A stretch of 64,000 nt of DNA, from positions 4,268,001 through 4,332,000 of the forward strand of contig NZ_JAFEJA010000001.1 in assembly GCF_016919245.1 (NCBI RefSeq). The letters are read 5' to 3'. A program made the translations under genes and the position numbers. The notes beneath the pieces are model-generated. The model worked only from the letters and a program-made list of their open reading frames with translations. It was not told where the DNA came from and did not search any database. This DNA comes from Streptomyces zhihengii (GTDB lineage Bacteria > Actinomycetota > Actinomycetes > Streptomycetales > Streptomycetaceae). This document shows positions 1 to 9,900 of this stretch, one piece after another (position 1 is the stretch's first letter; the number at the start of each line of letters is the position of its first letter).

Positions 1-34
1 TGGCGAGCAATTCGTGAAGCTCTTCAAGTTTCAT
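1..34 (-). CDS. 5' end of an unidentified gene, cut by the window edge
   Basis: Only the first eleven codons are inside the window, reading MKLEELHELLA from an ATG at 34. The start is supported by a purine-rich ribosome site (AAGAAGGGG) directly upstream on the minus strand. The codons (AAA, CTT, GAA, TTG) are less GC-rich than in the rest of the window. That fits a gene of the integrated element whose end lies at about 824-877. Too little is visible to name a family. Confidence 0.45.
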   Translation of the reverse strand, partial: MKLEELHELLA

Positions 35-356
35 CACCCCTTCTTCGGAAAGGCTAACCGGTCCGTTTGGGGAGGAAATCGAAGCCTGCCGGGAGTGTCG
101 GTAAGTTTCCACGCACCACCCATAATCCCAGGGTTCAGGGTTTCCCGGACTGCGAACTTCTGCGGCGGCGGCGAGGGTCAATTCGGTTGCCTTTGAGTGG
201 ATCTTTTCCATGGGGACATTTTGTCAGCACCGGGCTAGCCGGTCAGCCGATTTTTCAAAGATCATGGTGAAGTTCGAACACCACTGAGAAGATGATGGTC
301 TGCCTGCTTGGTTCAGCCACACCGTGGCTCTGACTGGCGAGACTGATGGAGGAACG

Positions 357-725
357 TTGGCCAAGAATCCAAGGGCTCTGGAGTACGAGGACGGCATCGA
401 ATGGACGGAGGACATCGAGAGCTTCGACTACGTCAGGCAGTCAGTCGCACTGTCTGTCTCGACTCGTCGGCGTCCCGTGCCGTGGAGCGGGCACGGGCGC
501 CGGGTCGGCTACGCCGTGCTTCGTTCGGATGCCCCCAGCGGAGACGTGCCCGGAAAGTTCATACGGCGCGTCTTCTGGGTCAAGGACTACGACAGGTCCG
601 AGCAGCCGAACGGGACGTACAAGCGCTCAGCACCCAGTGAAGCCGTCGACCCTCGGACCGTCGCCCCGGGTGTGTGGGGTGAACTCACAGAGCGCGCGTG
701 GGGAGCGCCGTTGCCCGACGCCTAG
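357..725 (+). CDS. Hypothetical protein of the integrated element
   Basis: A 122-residue soluble protein of no family I recognise, rich in charged and aromatic residues (for example EDGIEWTEDIESFDY near the N-terminus) and without membrane segments. The frame stays open further upstream to a GTG at 324, but the TTG at 357 has a good ribosome site, GGAGG, five bases upstream, so I place the start there. It is the last ORF before the attachment-site repeat at 824-877, so it probably belongs to the mobile element. Third-position GC is high, as in normal Streptomyces genes. An overlapping ORF from an ATG at 346 in another frame is less protein-like. Confidence 0.5.
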   Translation: MAKNPRALEYEDGIEWTEDIESFDYVRQSVALSVSTRRRPVPWSGHGRRVGYAVLRSDAPSGDVPGKFIRRVFWVKDYDRSEQPNGTYKRSAPSEAVDPRTVAPGVWGELTERAWGAPLPDA

Positions 726-823
726 GCAGGCAGTGGGCCATGTGTGGGCCAAGGCAGCAGCTATTGGGAGAGCTTGAGTTGTCTGCGCAGGTCAGGGCGT
801 GGTTCGCGCTCAAGGCGCGACGC

Positions 824-877
824 TCTTGAAAACCGTCGTGGCGCGAGTCACCGTGGGTTCAAATCCCACACCCACCG
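824..877 (+). other. Attachment site: 3' fragment of tRNA-Ser(UGA)
   Basis: The sequence begins inside an anticodon arm (loop CTTGAAA, anticodon TGA at 827-829, 3' stem ACCGT). It runs through a variable arm, a T-arm (GTGGG, TTCAAAT, CCCAC) and the 3' acceptor strand ACCCACC with discriminator G at 877. The matching 5' acceptor strand GGTGGGT and a D-arm are absent from the bases before 824, and the 5' half of the anticodon stem does not pair. This is how a tRNA 3' end duplicated by tyrosine-integrase insertion looks. The element therefore lies to the left and the intact tRNA gene should be at its other end, outside the window. Confidence 0.75.
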
Positions 878-893
878 CCTGCAGCACAGCGAC

Positions 894-948
894 AGCACAC
901 GCCGAGGGGCGGGCCTCCGACACGGAGGCCCGCCCCTCGGCGTGTGCT
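894..948. terminator. Strong perfect hairpin, bidirectional terminator
   Basis: Perfect inverted repeat with 26-base arms (894-919 and 923-948) and a tiny loop. It lies just after the tRNA 3' fragment and beyond the 3' end of the minus-strand surface-protein gene. There is no T-run, as is usual in Streptomyces. It could end transcription from both sides. Confidence 0.75.
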
Positions 949-1103
949 GGGGCGGCCGGGGGCGTTGCGGCCGTCGTTAGGCTGGCGGTGCCCAGGGTGC
1001 TCGCAAGCTCGGGGCGGGACCGGTGGCCGTGCCGGCGGGTGTCCGCTGCGGCGGGGCCGTCGAGAGGCGGGTGGCCACCGGTCCGGTGCGTCTTCCCCGG
1101 GGA

Positions 1104-2369
1104 TCAGGCGGAGTTGCGGCGGCGGGCGACGAGGACCGCGCCGGCGCCGAGGGCGAGGGCGGTGGCCGCGGCCGCGGTGAGCTGCGGCAGGGCGGAGGAC
1201 GAACCGGTGGCCGCCAGCGTGCCGTTGGTGCCGCCCTGCGGGGTGACGGTGGTGGTCTGCGTGGTGGTGCCGCCGGTGGGCGACGGCGTCGGGGCGGGGC
1301 CGGCCGCGGCGAGCAGGTCGAAGTCGTACTCCGTCATGTCGTTGCCGCCGCAGGAGCCGTCCTCGTTGTCGTAGTCGGCGGCGATGTAGGCGATGCCGTC
1401 GCCGGCCGGGGCCTTGGCGTCGACGGTGAGGCGGAGCTTGACGTCCTCGGCGGCGCCGGGCTTCAGCGGGCCGACGGAGCCCGCGTAGGTGCCCTCGGTG
1501 ACGTCCTCCCACGTGTCGGAGCCGGAGGGGGCCCATTCGAGCGTGAAGTGCTCGTCGACGATGTCGTAGTCGTCGCCGGTGGTGGCGTGGAAGAAGACGA
1601 ACGGGTTCACGTCGTCGAGGGTGCGGCCGGTGCCGTTGGTGACGGTGACGGTGAAGTCGACGGTGGTGCCCGCCGTGATCTTGGCGGGCAGGTCCTTGGC
1701 GACCGACGTCAGGTCGTCGTCCACCGCGCAGGTCTGGTTCTCCAGGGCCTCGGCGAGCGCCTCGTCGGCGGCCTCCTTGGCCTCCTTCGCGGCGTCCAGC
1801 GCGACGCCGGCCAGGTGCAGTTCGGTGAAGGCCGCGACGCGGGCGTCGTCCACGGCCTTGGAGGCGGCCTTCGCCTTCTCCTGGGCGGCGGTCGAGGCCG
1901 TGCCGGCGTCCGCCAGGGTCTTCTCGGCCTCCGCGACCTTCGCCTCCGCGGCCGCCTTGTCCTCGTCGGTGGCGGTCTCGGGGAGCTCGTCGAGCTCGGT
2001 CTGTGCCGCGGTGAGCGCGGTCTCGGCCGCCGTGACGGCCTCCTTGGCGGCGTCCGCCTCCTTGCGGGCGGTGGCGGCCGCCACGACGAGGGGGTGGTCG
2101 TCCTTGGTGAGCGCCTCGACGAGGGCGGTCGCGGTCGTCTTGCGCGCGAGGGCCGCCTCGTACGCCTTGCGCGCCTCCTCGGCGGCCTTGCGGAGTTCGT
2201 CGATCGACGGGGTGTCGTCGTCGTTGTCGGCGGCCGTCGCCGACTCCCGGACGGTGGTGCGGAGGTCGCCGGGGCCGGTCTCGGCGAGCGCCGTGCCGGC
2301 GGCGAACAGGACGGCGGGGGTGGTCACCGCGGTGACGACGGCGGTGGCGAGGATGCGGCGGAGTTTCAC
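1104..2369 (-). CDS. LAXTG cell-wall-anchored coiled-coil surface protein
   Basis: A 421-residue secreted protein. Residues 1-30 are a signal peptide (MKLRR, hydrophobic core, AxA cleavage site). Residues about 50-205 are a nearly continuous Ala/Glu/Lys-rich coiled coil. A beta-rich domain with two visible cysteines follows (about 210-345), then a Thr/Pro-rich spacer. The end is a sorting signal: LAATG at 385-389, a hydrophobic stretch, and a basic tail (ARRRNSA). LAXTG is the motif used by class E sortases of Streptomyces, so the protein is probably linked to peptidoglycan. The ATG at 2369 follows a purine-rich AGAAGGTG sequence. Its specific role (adhesin, spacer, aerial growth) cannot be told from sequence. 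It is monocistronic, with the strong hairpin at 894-948 downstream. Confidence 0.85.
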   Translation of the reverse strand: MKLRRILATAVVTAVTTPAVLFAAGTALAETGPGDLRTTVRESATAADNDDDTPSIDELRKAAEEARKAYEAALARKTTATALVEALTKDDHPLVVAAATARKEADAAKEAVTAAETALTAAQTELDELPETATDEDKAAAEAKVAEAEKTLADAGTASTAAQEKAKAASKAVDDARVAAFTELHLAGVALDAAKEAKEAADEALAEALENQTCAVDDDLTSVAKDLPAKITAGTTVDFTVTVTNGTGRTLDDVNPFVFFHATTGDDYDIVDEHFTLEWAPSGSDTWEDVTEGTYAGSVGPLKPGAAEDVKLRLTVDAKAPAGDGIAYIAADYDNEDGSCGGNDMTEYDFDLLAAAGPAPTPSPTGGTTTQTTTVTPQGGTNGTLAATGSSSALPQLTAAAATALALGAGAVLVARRRNSA

Positions 2370-2519
2370 GAAGGCACCTTCTGGGTCCGGGCACAGATCA
2401 GCAGCGCGGTACGGATCCGGAGCTGGTCGGGCGTCCGGAGAGCGGTCGGTGCGGGGTCAACTCACGCAGGACCGCCGGGTGATCGTATGACCGGTTATGC
2501 GAGGGGAGGAAGGAGGTTG

Positions 2520-2546
2520 TCCCGGCCGCCGCCGCGGCGGCCGGGA
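2520..2546 (-). terminator. Terminator of the prim-pol gene
   Basis: Perfect GC palindrome with 11-base core arms (2521-2531 and 2535-2545) flanked by a T-A pair. It lies about 70 bases downstream of the stop codon at 2617. Confidence 0.6.
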
Positions 2547-2616
2547 GCCCGGGGTGGACGAACCGGCCGATCAGGGGCAGTTGCCTCGGAAGGGAAGATC
2601 ACTTTTGTGATCCATG

Positions 2617-3507
2617 TCATGTCCGCGGTCGGGCCGTGAGGCGGGCGGCCGACGCGATGGTGGCCCGGGCCTCGTGCTCGGGCAGCCCGGCCCCCACCGC
2701 GGCCCGGGTCAGCGCGTCGGCGAGCGCGTCGCCGAAGCCGTGCTCGTAGGCGCGGCAAGCGGCCCAGAACAGCCGGGTGTTGCGCTGGCCCGCCCGCGCG
2801 GCGAGGACGAACTGGACGAGGCCCTGCCCCTGGGCGGCCGTCCGCCGCGCGTGCTCCGGGTCCGGGCGCGGGGCGGCGTGCCGGGGGCGCGCGGGAGGCG
2901 CGATCAGGCGCAGCAGGGCGGGTGGGCAGGGCGCGGGAGGCAGCCCAGCGGTGCCCGGCGCCAGGCGGTACGCGCCCTGCGCGGTGACGGAGCCGGGGCC
3001 GACGAGGTAGCCGCCGGACCCGCGGACGTCGATGCCCGGGGCGAGCCGGCTCGCGGAGTTGGGGACGGTCACCCCGGCCGGGCCGGTCAGCCAGAGGTGC
3101 CGGCCTCCGCTCGGGGTGAGGACGGTGACGGTCTCCGGGACGGTGAACAGGTGCTCCAGCGCGAGGTGGCGCAGTTCCGCCGTCGCGTCGGTCTCCGCCT
3201 TGACGTCGAGGTCGATGCCGATCAGCCGGTACGGCGGGCGTCCGCAGGCGATCCCGTAGCCGGTGGACCACGGGGCCGCGGCGAAGAGGGCGCGCACGGC
3301 GGCGGGGTCGCAGGTGGCGTCGTGCACGCCGTGACCGGGCCTGCCGCACTCGCCGCGGCAGGCGAAGGGTTCGGGCTCGCCCCGGTGGGGGGAGCGCAGG
3401 GCGGGGAGCTTGTTCGCGGACAGCGGGATGACGGGGAGCCCGCGCTCGGCTGCGGTGAGGGCGTGGGCGAGGGCCAGGGTGGCGGTCTGCCGGTCGGTGA
3501 TGGCCAT
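2617..3507 (-). CDS. Bifunctional DNA primase/polymerase (prim-pol) domain protein
   Basis: A 296-residue protein with an N-terminal archaeo-eukaryotic-primase-superfamily domain. The metal-binding acidic motif is visible as IGIDLDVKAE, followed by the conserved histidine motif GGRHLWLTG and the glycine motif RGSGGYLVGPGS. The catalytic residues therefore look intact. The C-terminal 100 residues are helical and have no helicase domain, so this is the short stand-alone form common on Streptomyces chromosomes and mobile elements, which could extend or prime DNA. The frame stays open far upstream, but that part is low-complexity Pro/Arg. MAITDRQ at 3507 is the natural N-terminus, although its ribosome site is weak. 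Whether it is a remnant of an integrated element or a repair polymerase is open. Confidence 0.75.
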   Translation of the reverse strand: MAITDRQTATLALAHALTAAERGLPVIPLSANKLPALRSPHRGEPEPFACRGECGRPGHGVHDATCDPAAVRALFAAAPWSTGYGIACGRPPYRLIGIDLDVKAETDATAELRHLALEHLFTVPETVTVLTPSGGRHLWLTGPAGVTVPNSASRLAPGIDVRGSGGYLVGPGSVTAQGAYRLAPGTAGLPPAPCPPALLRLIAPPARPRHAAPRPDPEHARRTAAQGQGLVQFVLAARAGQRNTRLFWAACRAYEHGFGDALADALTRAAVGAGLPEHEARATIASAARLTARPRT

Positions 3508-3775
3508 GGAATCATTTTCGTACAAGCGTTCGAAGAAGGGAAGGGGGAAACGGTGGGGCGGGGGGTGGTGAAACGGTTCGTCCCGGGGCTTGCGGGGCCG
3601 GTGGGGTCGATGGAACGCCAGGTATCGGAGGGGTTTATGCCGGGGGTGCTCACGCTTGCGAGCGAATCGCCCCGGCTCGGGCGGTTCGCCGGGGTTTCGG
3701 TGGGCAGCTCTGATCCCGCGAACGGCGTTCACCGCTCGCACCGGGAGAGCCCCGCACCGTTGTGGAGGAGAAGAC

Positions 3776-3877
3776 ATGGCCCCTGTCCGTCCCGTTCGTT
3801 GCGCCGCCGCGGCAGCGCTCGCGCTCCTCGCCGCGGCGGCCCGGGCCGACAGCGGGGGGCCGGCACCCGGGGGGTAG
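3776..3877 (+). CDS. Very short putative secreted peptide or truncated exported protein
   Basis: A 33-codon ORF with a strong ribosome site (GGAGGAGAAG) just before the ATG. The product is essentially only a signal peptide: MAPVRPVRC, an Ala/Leu core, ARADS, then a short Gly/Pro tail. The DNA after the stop is a long G-rich, non-coding-looking stretch, so this may be the surviving 5' end of a secreted-protein gene that lost its body, or a genuine small peptide. No family is recognised. Confidence 0.35.
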   Translation: MAPVRPVRCAAAAALALLAAAARADSGGPAPGG

Positions 3878-4190
3878 GCCGGCCCGAGGGGGGCCGGGGG
3901 GTCGGGGGGCGGGGCTGGGGAGCGAGGGGGCCGGGGGCGCGGGGGCGGGGTCCAGGGGGTGAGGTGGACGGCCGTCCGCCGGGGGTGCCGCGGCGGCCGG
4001 GGCAGGCGGCCGTCCGCGGTGCGGCGCCTGCCCGCGGGCGCCGTGCACCGGGGGCGTACGCCGGGGGTCGTCGGGGGCGGCCCTCCACCTTCAGGAGGTG
4101 CGGCGCCCTCGGGCCCTACAACCTGAGGGGGACACGGCTTCGGTCCCTGGGGCCGATCCCTCGCGGCGGTCCCGCTCCTAGCGTGGAGCC
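3878..4190. other. G-rich intergenic stretch without a gene
   Basis: The first half is almost entirely runs of G broken by C on the plus strand, which is low-complexity and not codon-like. The last about 60 bases carry the presumed promoter and ribosome site (GTGGAG) of the sigma-factor gene. I see no RNA gene. Confidence 0.5.
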
Positions 4191-4748
4191 ATGACCACGC
4201 CAGTCTGTACGTACGCCTCCCAGGCCGCCGCGCCGGTGCCGTCGTACACGCGTTACAGCTCCTTCTCCTCGTACGTACGGGCGCGGGGGCCCGTGCTGCT
4301 GCGCACCGCACGGTCGCTCACCGCGAACCCGAGCGACGCGGAGGACCTGCTGCAGACCGCGCTCACCAAGACGTACGTCGCGTGGGACCGCATCGAGGAC
4401 CACCGGGCGCTGGACGGCTACGTGCGCCGCGCCCTGGTGAACACCCGCACCTCCCAGTGGCGCAAGCGCAAGGTGGACGAGTTCGCCTGCGACGAGCTGC
4501 CGGAGCCGCAGGTGCTGCCGGTGGCCGATCCCGCGGAGCACCAGGTGCTGCACGACGCGATGTGGCGTGCCGTGATGAAGCTGCCGGACCGCCAGCGGGC
4601 CATGGTCGTGCTGCGCTACTACGAGGATCTGAGCGAGGCCCAGACGGCCGAGGTCCTCGGCGTCTCGATCGGCACGGTCAAGAGCGCGGTGTCCCGGGCG
4701 CTCGGCAAGCTCCGCGAGGACCCGGAGCTCTCACCCGCCCGCCGCTGA
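4191..4748 (+). CDS. ECF RNA polymerase sigma factor, SigE family
   Basis: A 185-residue group-4 sigma factor. Region 2 occupies about residues 25-95 (YVRARGPVLLRTARSL, SDAEDLLQTALTKTY, ending VNTRTSQWRKRK). Region 4 occupies about 120-175, with LPDRQRAMVVLRYYEDLSE and a helix-turn-helix ending SIGTVKSAVSRALGKLRE. Length and motifs fit the SigE-like family of small actinobacterial ECF factors. No zinc-type or membrane anti-sigma gene sits beside it, so its regulator must be elsewhere or the protein is controlled by transcription. The ATG at 4191 follows a GTGGAG ribosome site. The next gene starts 308 bases downstream and is probably transcribed separately. Confidence 0.9.
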   Translation: MTTPVCTYASQAAAPVPSYTRYSSFSSYVRARGPVLLRTARSLTANPSDAEDLLQTALTKTYVAWDRIEDHRALDGYVRRALVNTRTSQWRKRKVDEFACDELPEPQVLPVADPAEHQVLHDAMWRAVMKLPDRQRAMVVLRYYEDLSEAQTAEVLGVSIGTVKSAVSRALGKLREDPELSPARR

Positions 4749-4811
4749 CGCTCTCTGCCGCCGAGGCCACCCGCCGCTCGGGGCACCCGCGGCTTGCCCG
4801 GTCGCCGGCCG

Positions 4812-4876
4812 CGTGTGCCGACCGGTCCGTGTGCCGACCGGCCGTGTGTGCCGATCGACCCGTGCGCCGCCGGTCC
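4812..4876. repeat. Short imperfect tandem repeat, about four units
   Basis: Units of 15 to 18 bases of the form CGTGTGCCGACCGGY recur four times with increasing divergence between the sigma-factor gene and the acyl-CoA synthetase gene. The rest of this 308-base gap (4749-5056) holds an operator-like palindrome at 4982-4999 and the downstream ribosome site. Confidence 0.55.
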
Positions 4877-4981
4877 GGGCCCGCCGGGGGCGCCCTCCGG
4901 ACCCTTCGGGCGAGTCCCGCCGGGGGTGGGACGAAGGGCGACGTTCCGTGATGTGCGGGGATTCATTACCCCCGGGTAGTG

Positions 4982-4999
4982 ACATACCGCTTGGTATGT
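4982..4999. promoter_or_regulatory. Operator-like palindrome before the acyl-CoA synthetase gene
   Basis: Perfect inverted repeat ACATACC-GCTT-GGTATGT, 57 bases before the proposed GTG start. Its size suits a TetR-family dimer. It stands out because the surrounding DNA is much more GC-rich. Confidence 0.5.
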
Positions 5000-5056
5000 G
5001 CGCAGAATCTTCCCACCTTGTCGCACCGTAGCGCCAGCGCCCACCGGGAGGACGCC

Positions 5057-6703
<1,647 letters not shown>

Positions 6704-6740
6704 CGCTCCCGGGTGTGACGCACCCGGGTGTGACGCACGC

Positions 6741-6774
6741 GCAGGGGCCGGCGGTCATGACCGCCGGCCCCTGC
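6741..6774. terminator. Bidirectional terminator between convergent genes
   Basis: A perfect palindrome with 17-base arms and no loop bases (centre TCA-TGA), 40 bases after the acyl-CoA synthetase stop and before the 3' end of the converging hybrid-kinase gene. Confidence 0.7.
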
Positions 6775-6877
6775 GGCATGTCCGGCGCCGCCCGTTCACG
6801 GCGGGCTGCGGCATGTACGCCGCCGCTCGTCCACGCCCGCCCCTGCGGCAGGTCCGCTGCCGCCCGTCCACGGAGGG
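6771..6877. repeat. Three imperfect direct repeats of 35-37 bases
   Basis: Copies begin at 6771, 6806 and 6843, each opening with CTGCGGCA and continuing with a related GTCCGCYGCCGCCCGTCCACG-like pattern. They fill the gap between two convergent genes and are probably a product of slippage or of a duplicated terminator arm. Confidence 0.55.
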
Positions 6878-6937
6878 CCGCCCGCCCGCCGCCGGTCCCG
6901 TTGGCGAGCGCCCGGGCCGACGGCGGTGCGGCTCCCG

Positions 6938-9900
6938 TCAGTTGGTGCCGATCTTCGCCAGCAGATCGACGATGCGCGCCTGGACCTCGTCGCTGGTGGA
7001 GCGTTCGGCGAGGAAGAGCACCGTCTCCCCGGACGCCAGCCGCGGCAGTTCGGCCCGGTCGAGCCCGGCCGAGGTGTAGACGACGAGCGGGGTGCGGTTG
7101 AGCTGGCCGTTCGCCCGGAGCCAGTCGATGATCCCGGCCCGGCGGCGGCGCACCTGCATCAGGTCCATCACCACGAGGTTGGGGCGCATCTGGCCCGCCA
7201 GCGTGACGGCGTCCGCGTCGGCGCCCGCCCGTGCCACCTGCATCCCGCGCCGCTCCAGCGTCTCGGTGAGCGCCAGCGCGATCTCCTCGTGCTCCTCGAT
7301 CAGCAGCACCCGGGAGGGGTGCTGCTCGCTGTCGCGGGGCGCGAGCGCCTTCAGCAGCACGGCGGGATCGGCGCCGTACGCGGCCTCCCGGGTCGCCTGC
7401 CCGAGACCGGCCGTCACCAGCACCGGGACCTCGGCGGCGACGGCGGCCTGGCGCAGCGACTGCAGCGCGGTCCGGGTGATCGGGCCGGTCAGCGGGTCGA
7501 CGAAGAGCGCCGCGGGGAACGCGGCGATCTGGGCGTCGACCTCCTCGCGGGAGTGCACGACCACCGGTCGGTAGCCGCGGTCGCTCAGCGCCTGCTGGGT
7601 GGAGACGTCCGGCGCGGGCCACACCAGGAGCCTGCGAGGGTTGTCGAGCGGCTCGGGGGGCAGCTCGTCGTCCACCGGCTGCGGCAGCGGACGGTTGGCG
7701 ACCTCCACCGCTCCCCCGGGGCCGTCCAGCGGCTGCGGGCCCTCGGCGCCGTCGTCGGGCGCCCCTATGGCGTAGGCGCGTCCCTCGGAGCGGTCGGCCG
7801 GCAGCCGCGAGGCGCCCGGGGCGGGCGCGGCGGGCTGCGCCGGAGCGGGCGCCGGGGCGGCCTGCGGCTGGGGGTGCGGCCGGGCGGCGGCCTCCGGCAG
7901 CTCGCTGTCCTGGCGGGTGCCCAGCTTGCGGCGGCGGCCGGAGCCGAGCGACTGGTTCTGCTGCTGGGTGAGGTGCTGGGCGAAGGGGACGCCCTGGCCG
8001 AGGGTGCGGACGCTGAAGGCGCGCCCCTGCGTCGAGTCGGCCGCGGGCTCCTCGGCGGGCAGCGGCTGGGCCACCCTCGCCGGGGGCACCCGCACCGGAC
8101 CGGTGCCGGGCTCCGCCTCCGCCGGGGTGTCCGGGGTCCCGCCCGCGGGCGTGCCCTGGGCGGGCGTGGTCCCGGCCGGGACGCCCGGCGCGGGCGTCGA
8201 CCCGGCCGCCGGGACGCCCTGTGCGGGCGTGCCGTCGGACGCGGCGGCTCCGGCGGGCGTGCCGTCCGCCGGGGCGGACTCGGCCGGGGTGCCGTGCGCG
8301 GGGGTGCCCTGGACGGGAACGCCCTGGGCGGGTGTGCCGTCGGCGGGGGCGGCCGCCCGGCGCCTGCCGGTGGGGGCGGGGTGCTGCTGCGGAGGCGTGT
8401 GCTGCTCGTGGCCAGGGGCCGCGGCCACCGGGTCGTGGCGCTCGGCGTCGGGGGCCGGCGCGGGAGCGGGCACCCGGTCGGCTTCGGCGGGCGGGAGCGC
8501 GAACGGGCTGCGGGCGGGGGCCTCCGGCTCGGGCCGCGGCGCGGCCGCGAGCGCCCGGCGGGCTCGGCGTCCGGCGGGCTGCGGGGCCCCTTCGGGGGAG
8601 GCCGCCGCGAGCTCGGGCAGTCCGCTGCGGGGCGGCTCCACCTCACGCCGGGCACGCCGTCCCGACGGCGGTCCGGCCACGCCGTGCGCGTCGACCGGCA
8701 CGCCCTGCGGCGGGACGGTCTCCCCGAACGCGGCCCGGCCTCCGGCGCCTTCGGCGGCCGTCACCACCGACCCCTCGGCGGCCTGCGGCGCGGCGGGCTG
8801 CTCCGCGGGGCTGGGACGGCCCCGACGGCGGCCGGTGCCGCCGTCCGTGCCGCCCTCCGGGCGGACGGACCGCCCGTCGGTGTCCCCCGCGGGGACCGGC
8901 TCCGCGTCCGGACGGCCCGCGCGGCGCCGCCCGGTCGGCGGCTGTGCCGCCACCGGGTCCTCCGCCGCCACCGGGCTTTCCAGGAAGGCGTCGGTCGACG
9001 CGCGGCGCGCCCGGCGGCGCCCGCCGCCTGAGGACGCCGTGCCGGCCGTCTGCTGGGCGGGCAGGGCGGGGGTGTCCGCCGCGGCCGGGGCAGGCGGCGG
9101 CACCGTCCCGGAGCCCTCGCCGAGGGGCACTTCCAGGACGTACGCGCTGCCGCCGGTCCCGGGCACCTCGTGGGTCTGGAGCACGCCGCCGTGGGCCCGG
9201 ACGATGCCGTGCACGATCGGGGCGTGCACCGGGTCGCCGCCGGCGAACGGCCCGCGCACCTCGATGCGCACGACGTCGCCCCGCTGCGCCGCGGCGACCA
9301 CGATCGTGGAGTCCACGTAGCCGCCGCCGGGCACCACACGGGCCTTGCCCGTCGAGTCGACGCCCGCGACGTCGGCGACCAGGTGGGCGAGCGCGGTCGC
9401 CAGCCGTGCCCCGTCGACCTCGGCCTCTATCGGCGGCGCGTGCACCGCGAACTGGACCCGCCCGGGGCCGATCAGCTCGACGGCGCCCTCGACACCGGCC
9501 GCGACGATCCCGTCGAGCAGCACGTTCGCCTTGGCGAGCCGCTCGGTGCCCGTGTCCAGACGCTGGTAGCCGAGCACATTGTCGACAAGCGTCGTCATCC
9601 GGGCGTATCCGGCGGCGAGATGGTGCAGGATCTGGTTCGCCTCGGGCCACAGCTGCCCGGCCGGGTCCGCGGCGAGCGCGCCCAGTTCGGCGCGGAGTTC
9701 CTCCAGCGGGCCGCGGAGCGAGTCGCCGAGCACGGCGGTGAGCTGGGCGTGCCGCGCGGTGAGCTCCTCGTACCGCTCGGCGCCGGCCTCCAGCTCGGCC
9801 GCGTACCGCTCGGCGCGGTCCGCCAGTTCGGCCTCGTGCTTCTCCGCCGCCGCCGTCAGCTCGGCCGTGAGCCGCTCGGTGGTCTCGGCGAGCTCGCCGC

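Noticed and set aside
346..777. 143-residue ORF overlapping the hypothetical protein at 357-725
   Set aside because: No ribosome site and Arg/Ser/Pro-rich shadow composition; the other frame has better codons and start signal.
799..877. A complete tRNA-Ser(UGA) gene
   Set aside because: The 5' acceptor strand that should pair with ACCCACC, and a D-arm, cannot be found in the bases before 824, and the 5' anticodon stem (GACGC) does not pair with ACCGT. Only the 3' part is present.
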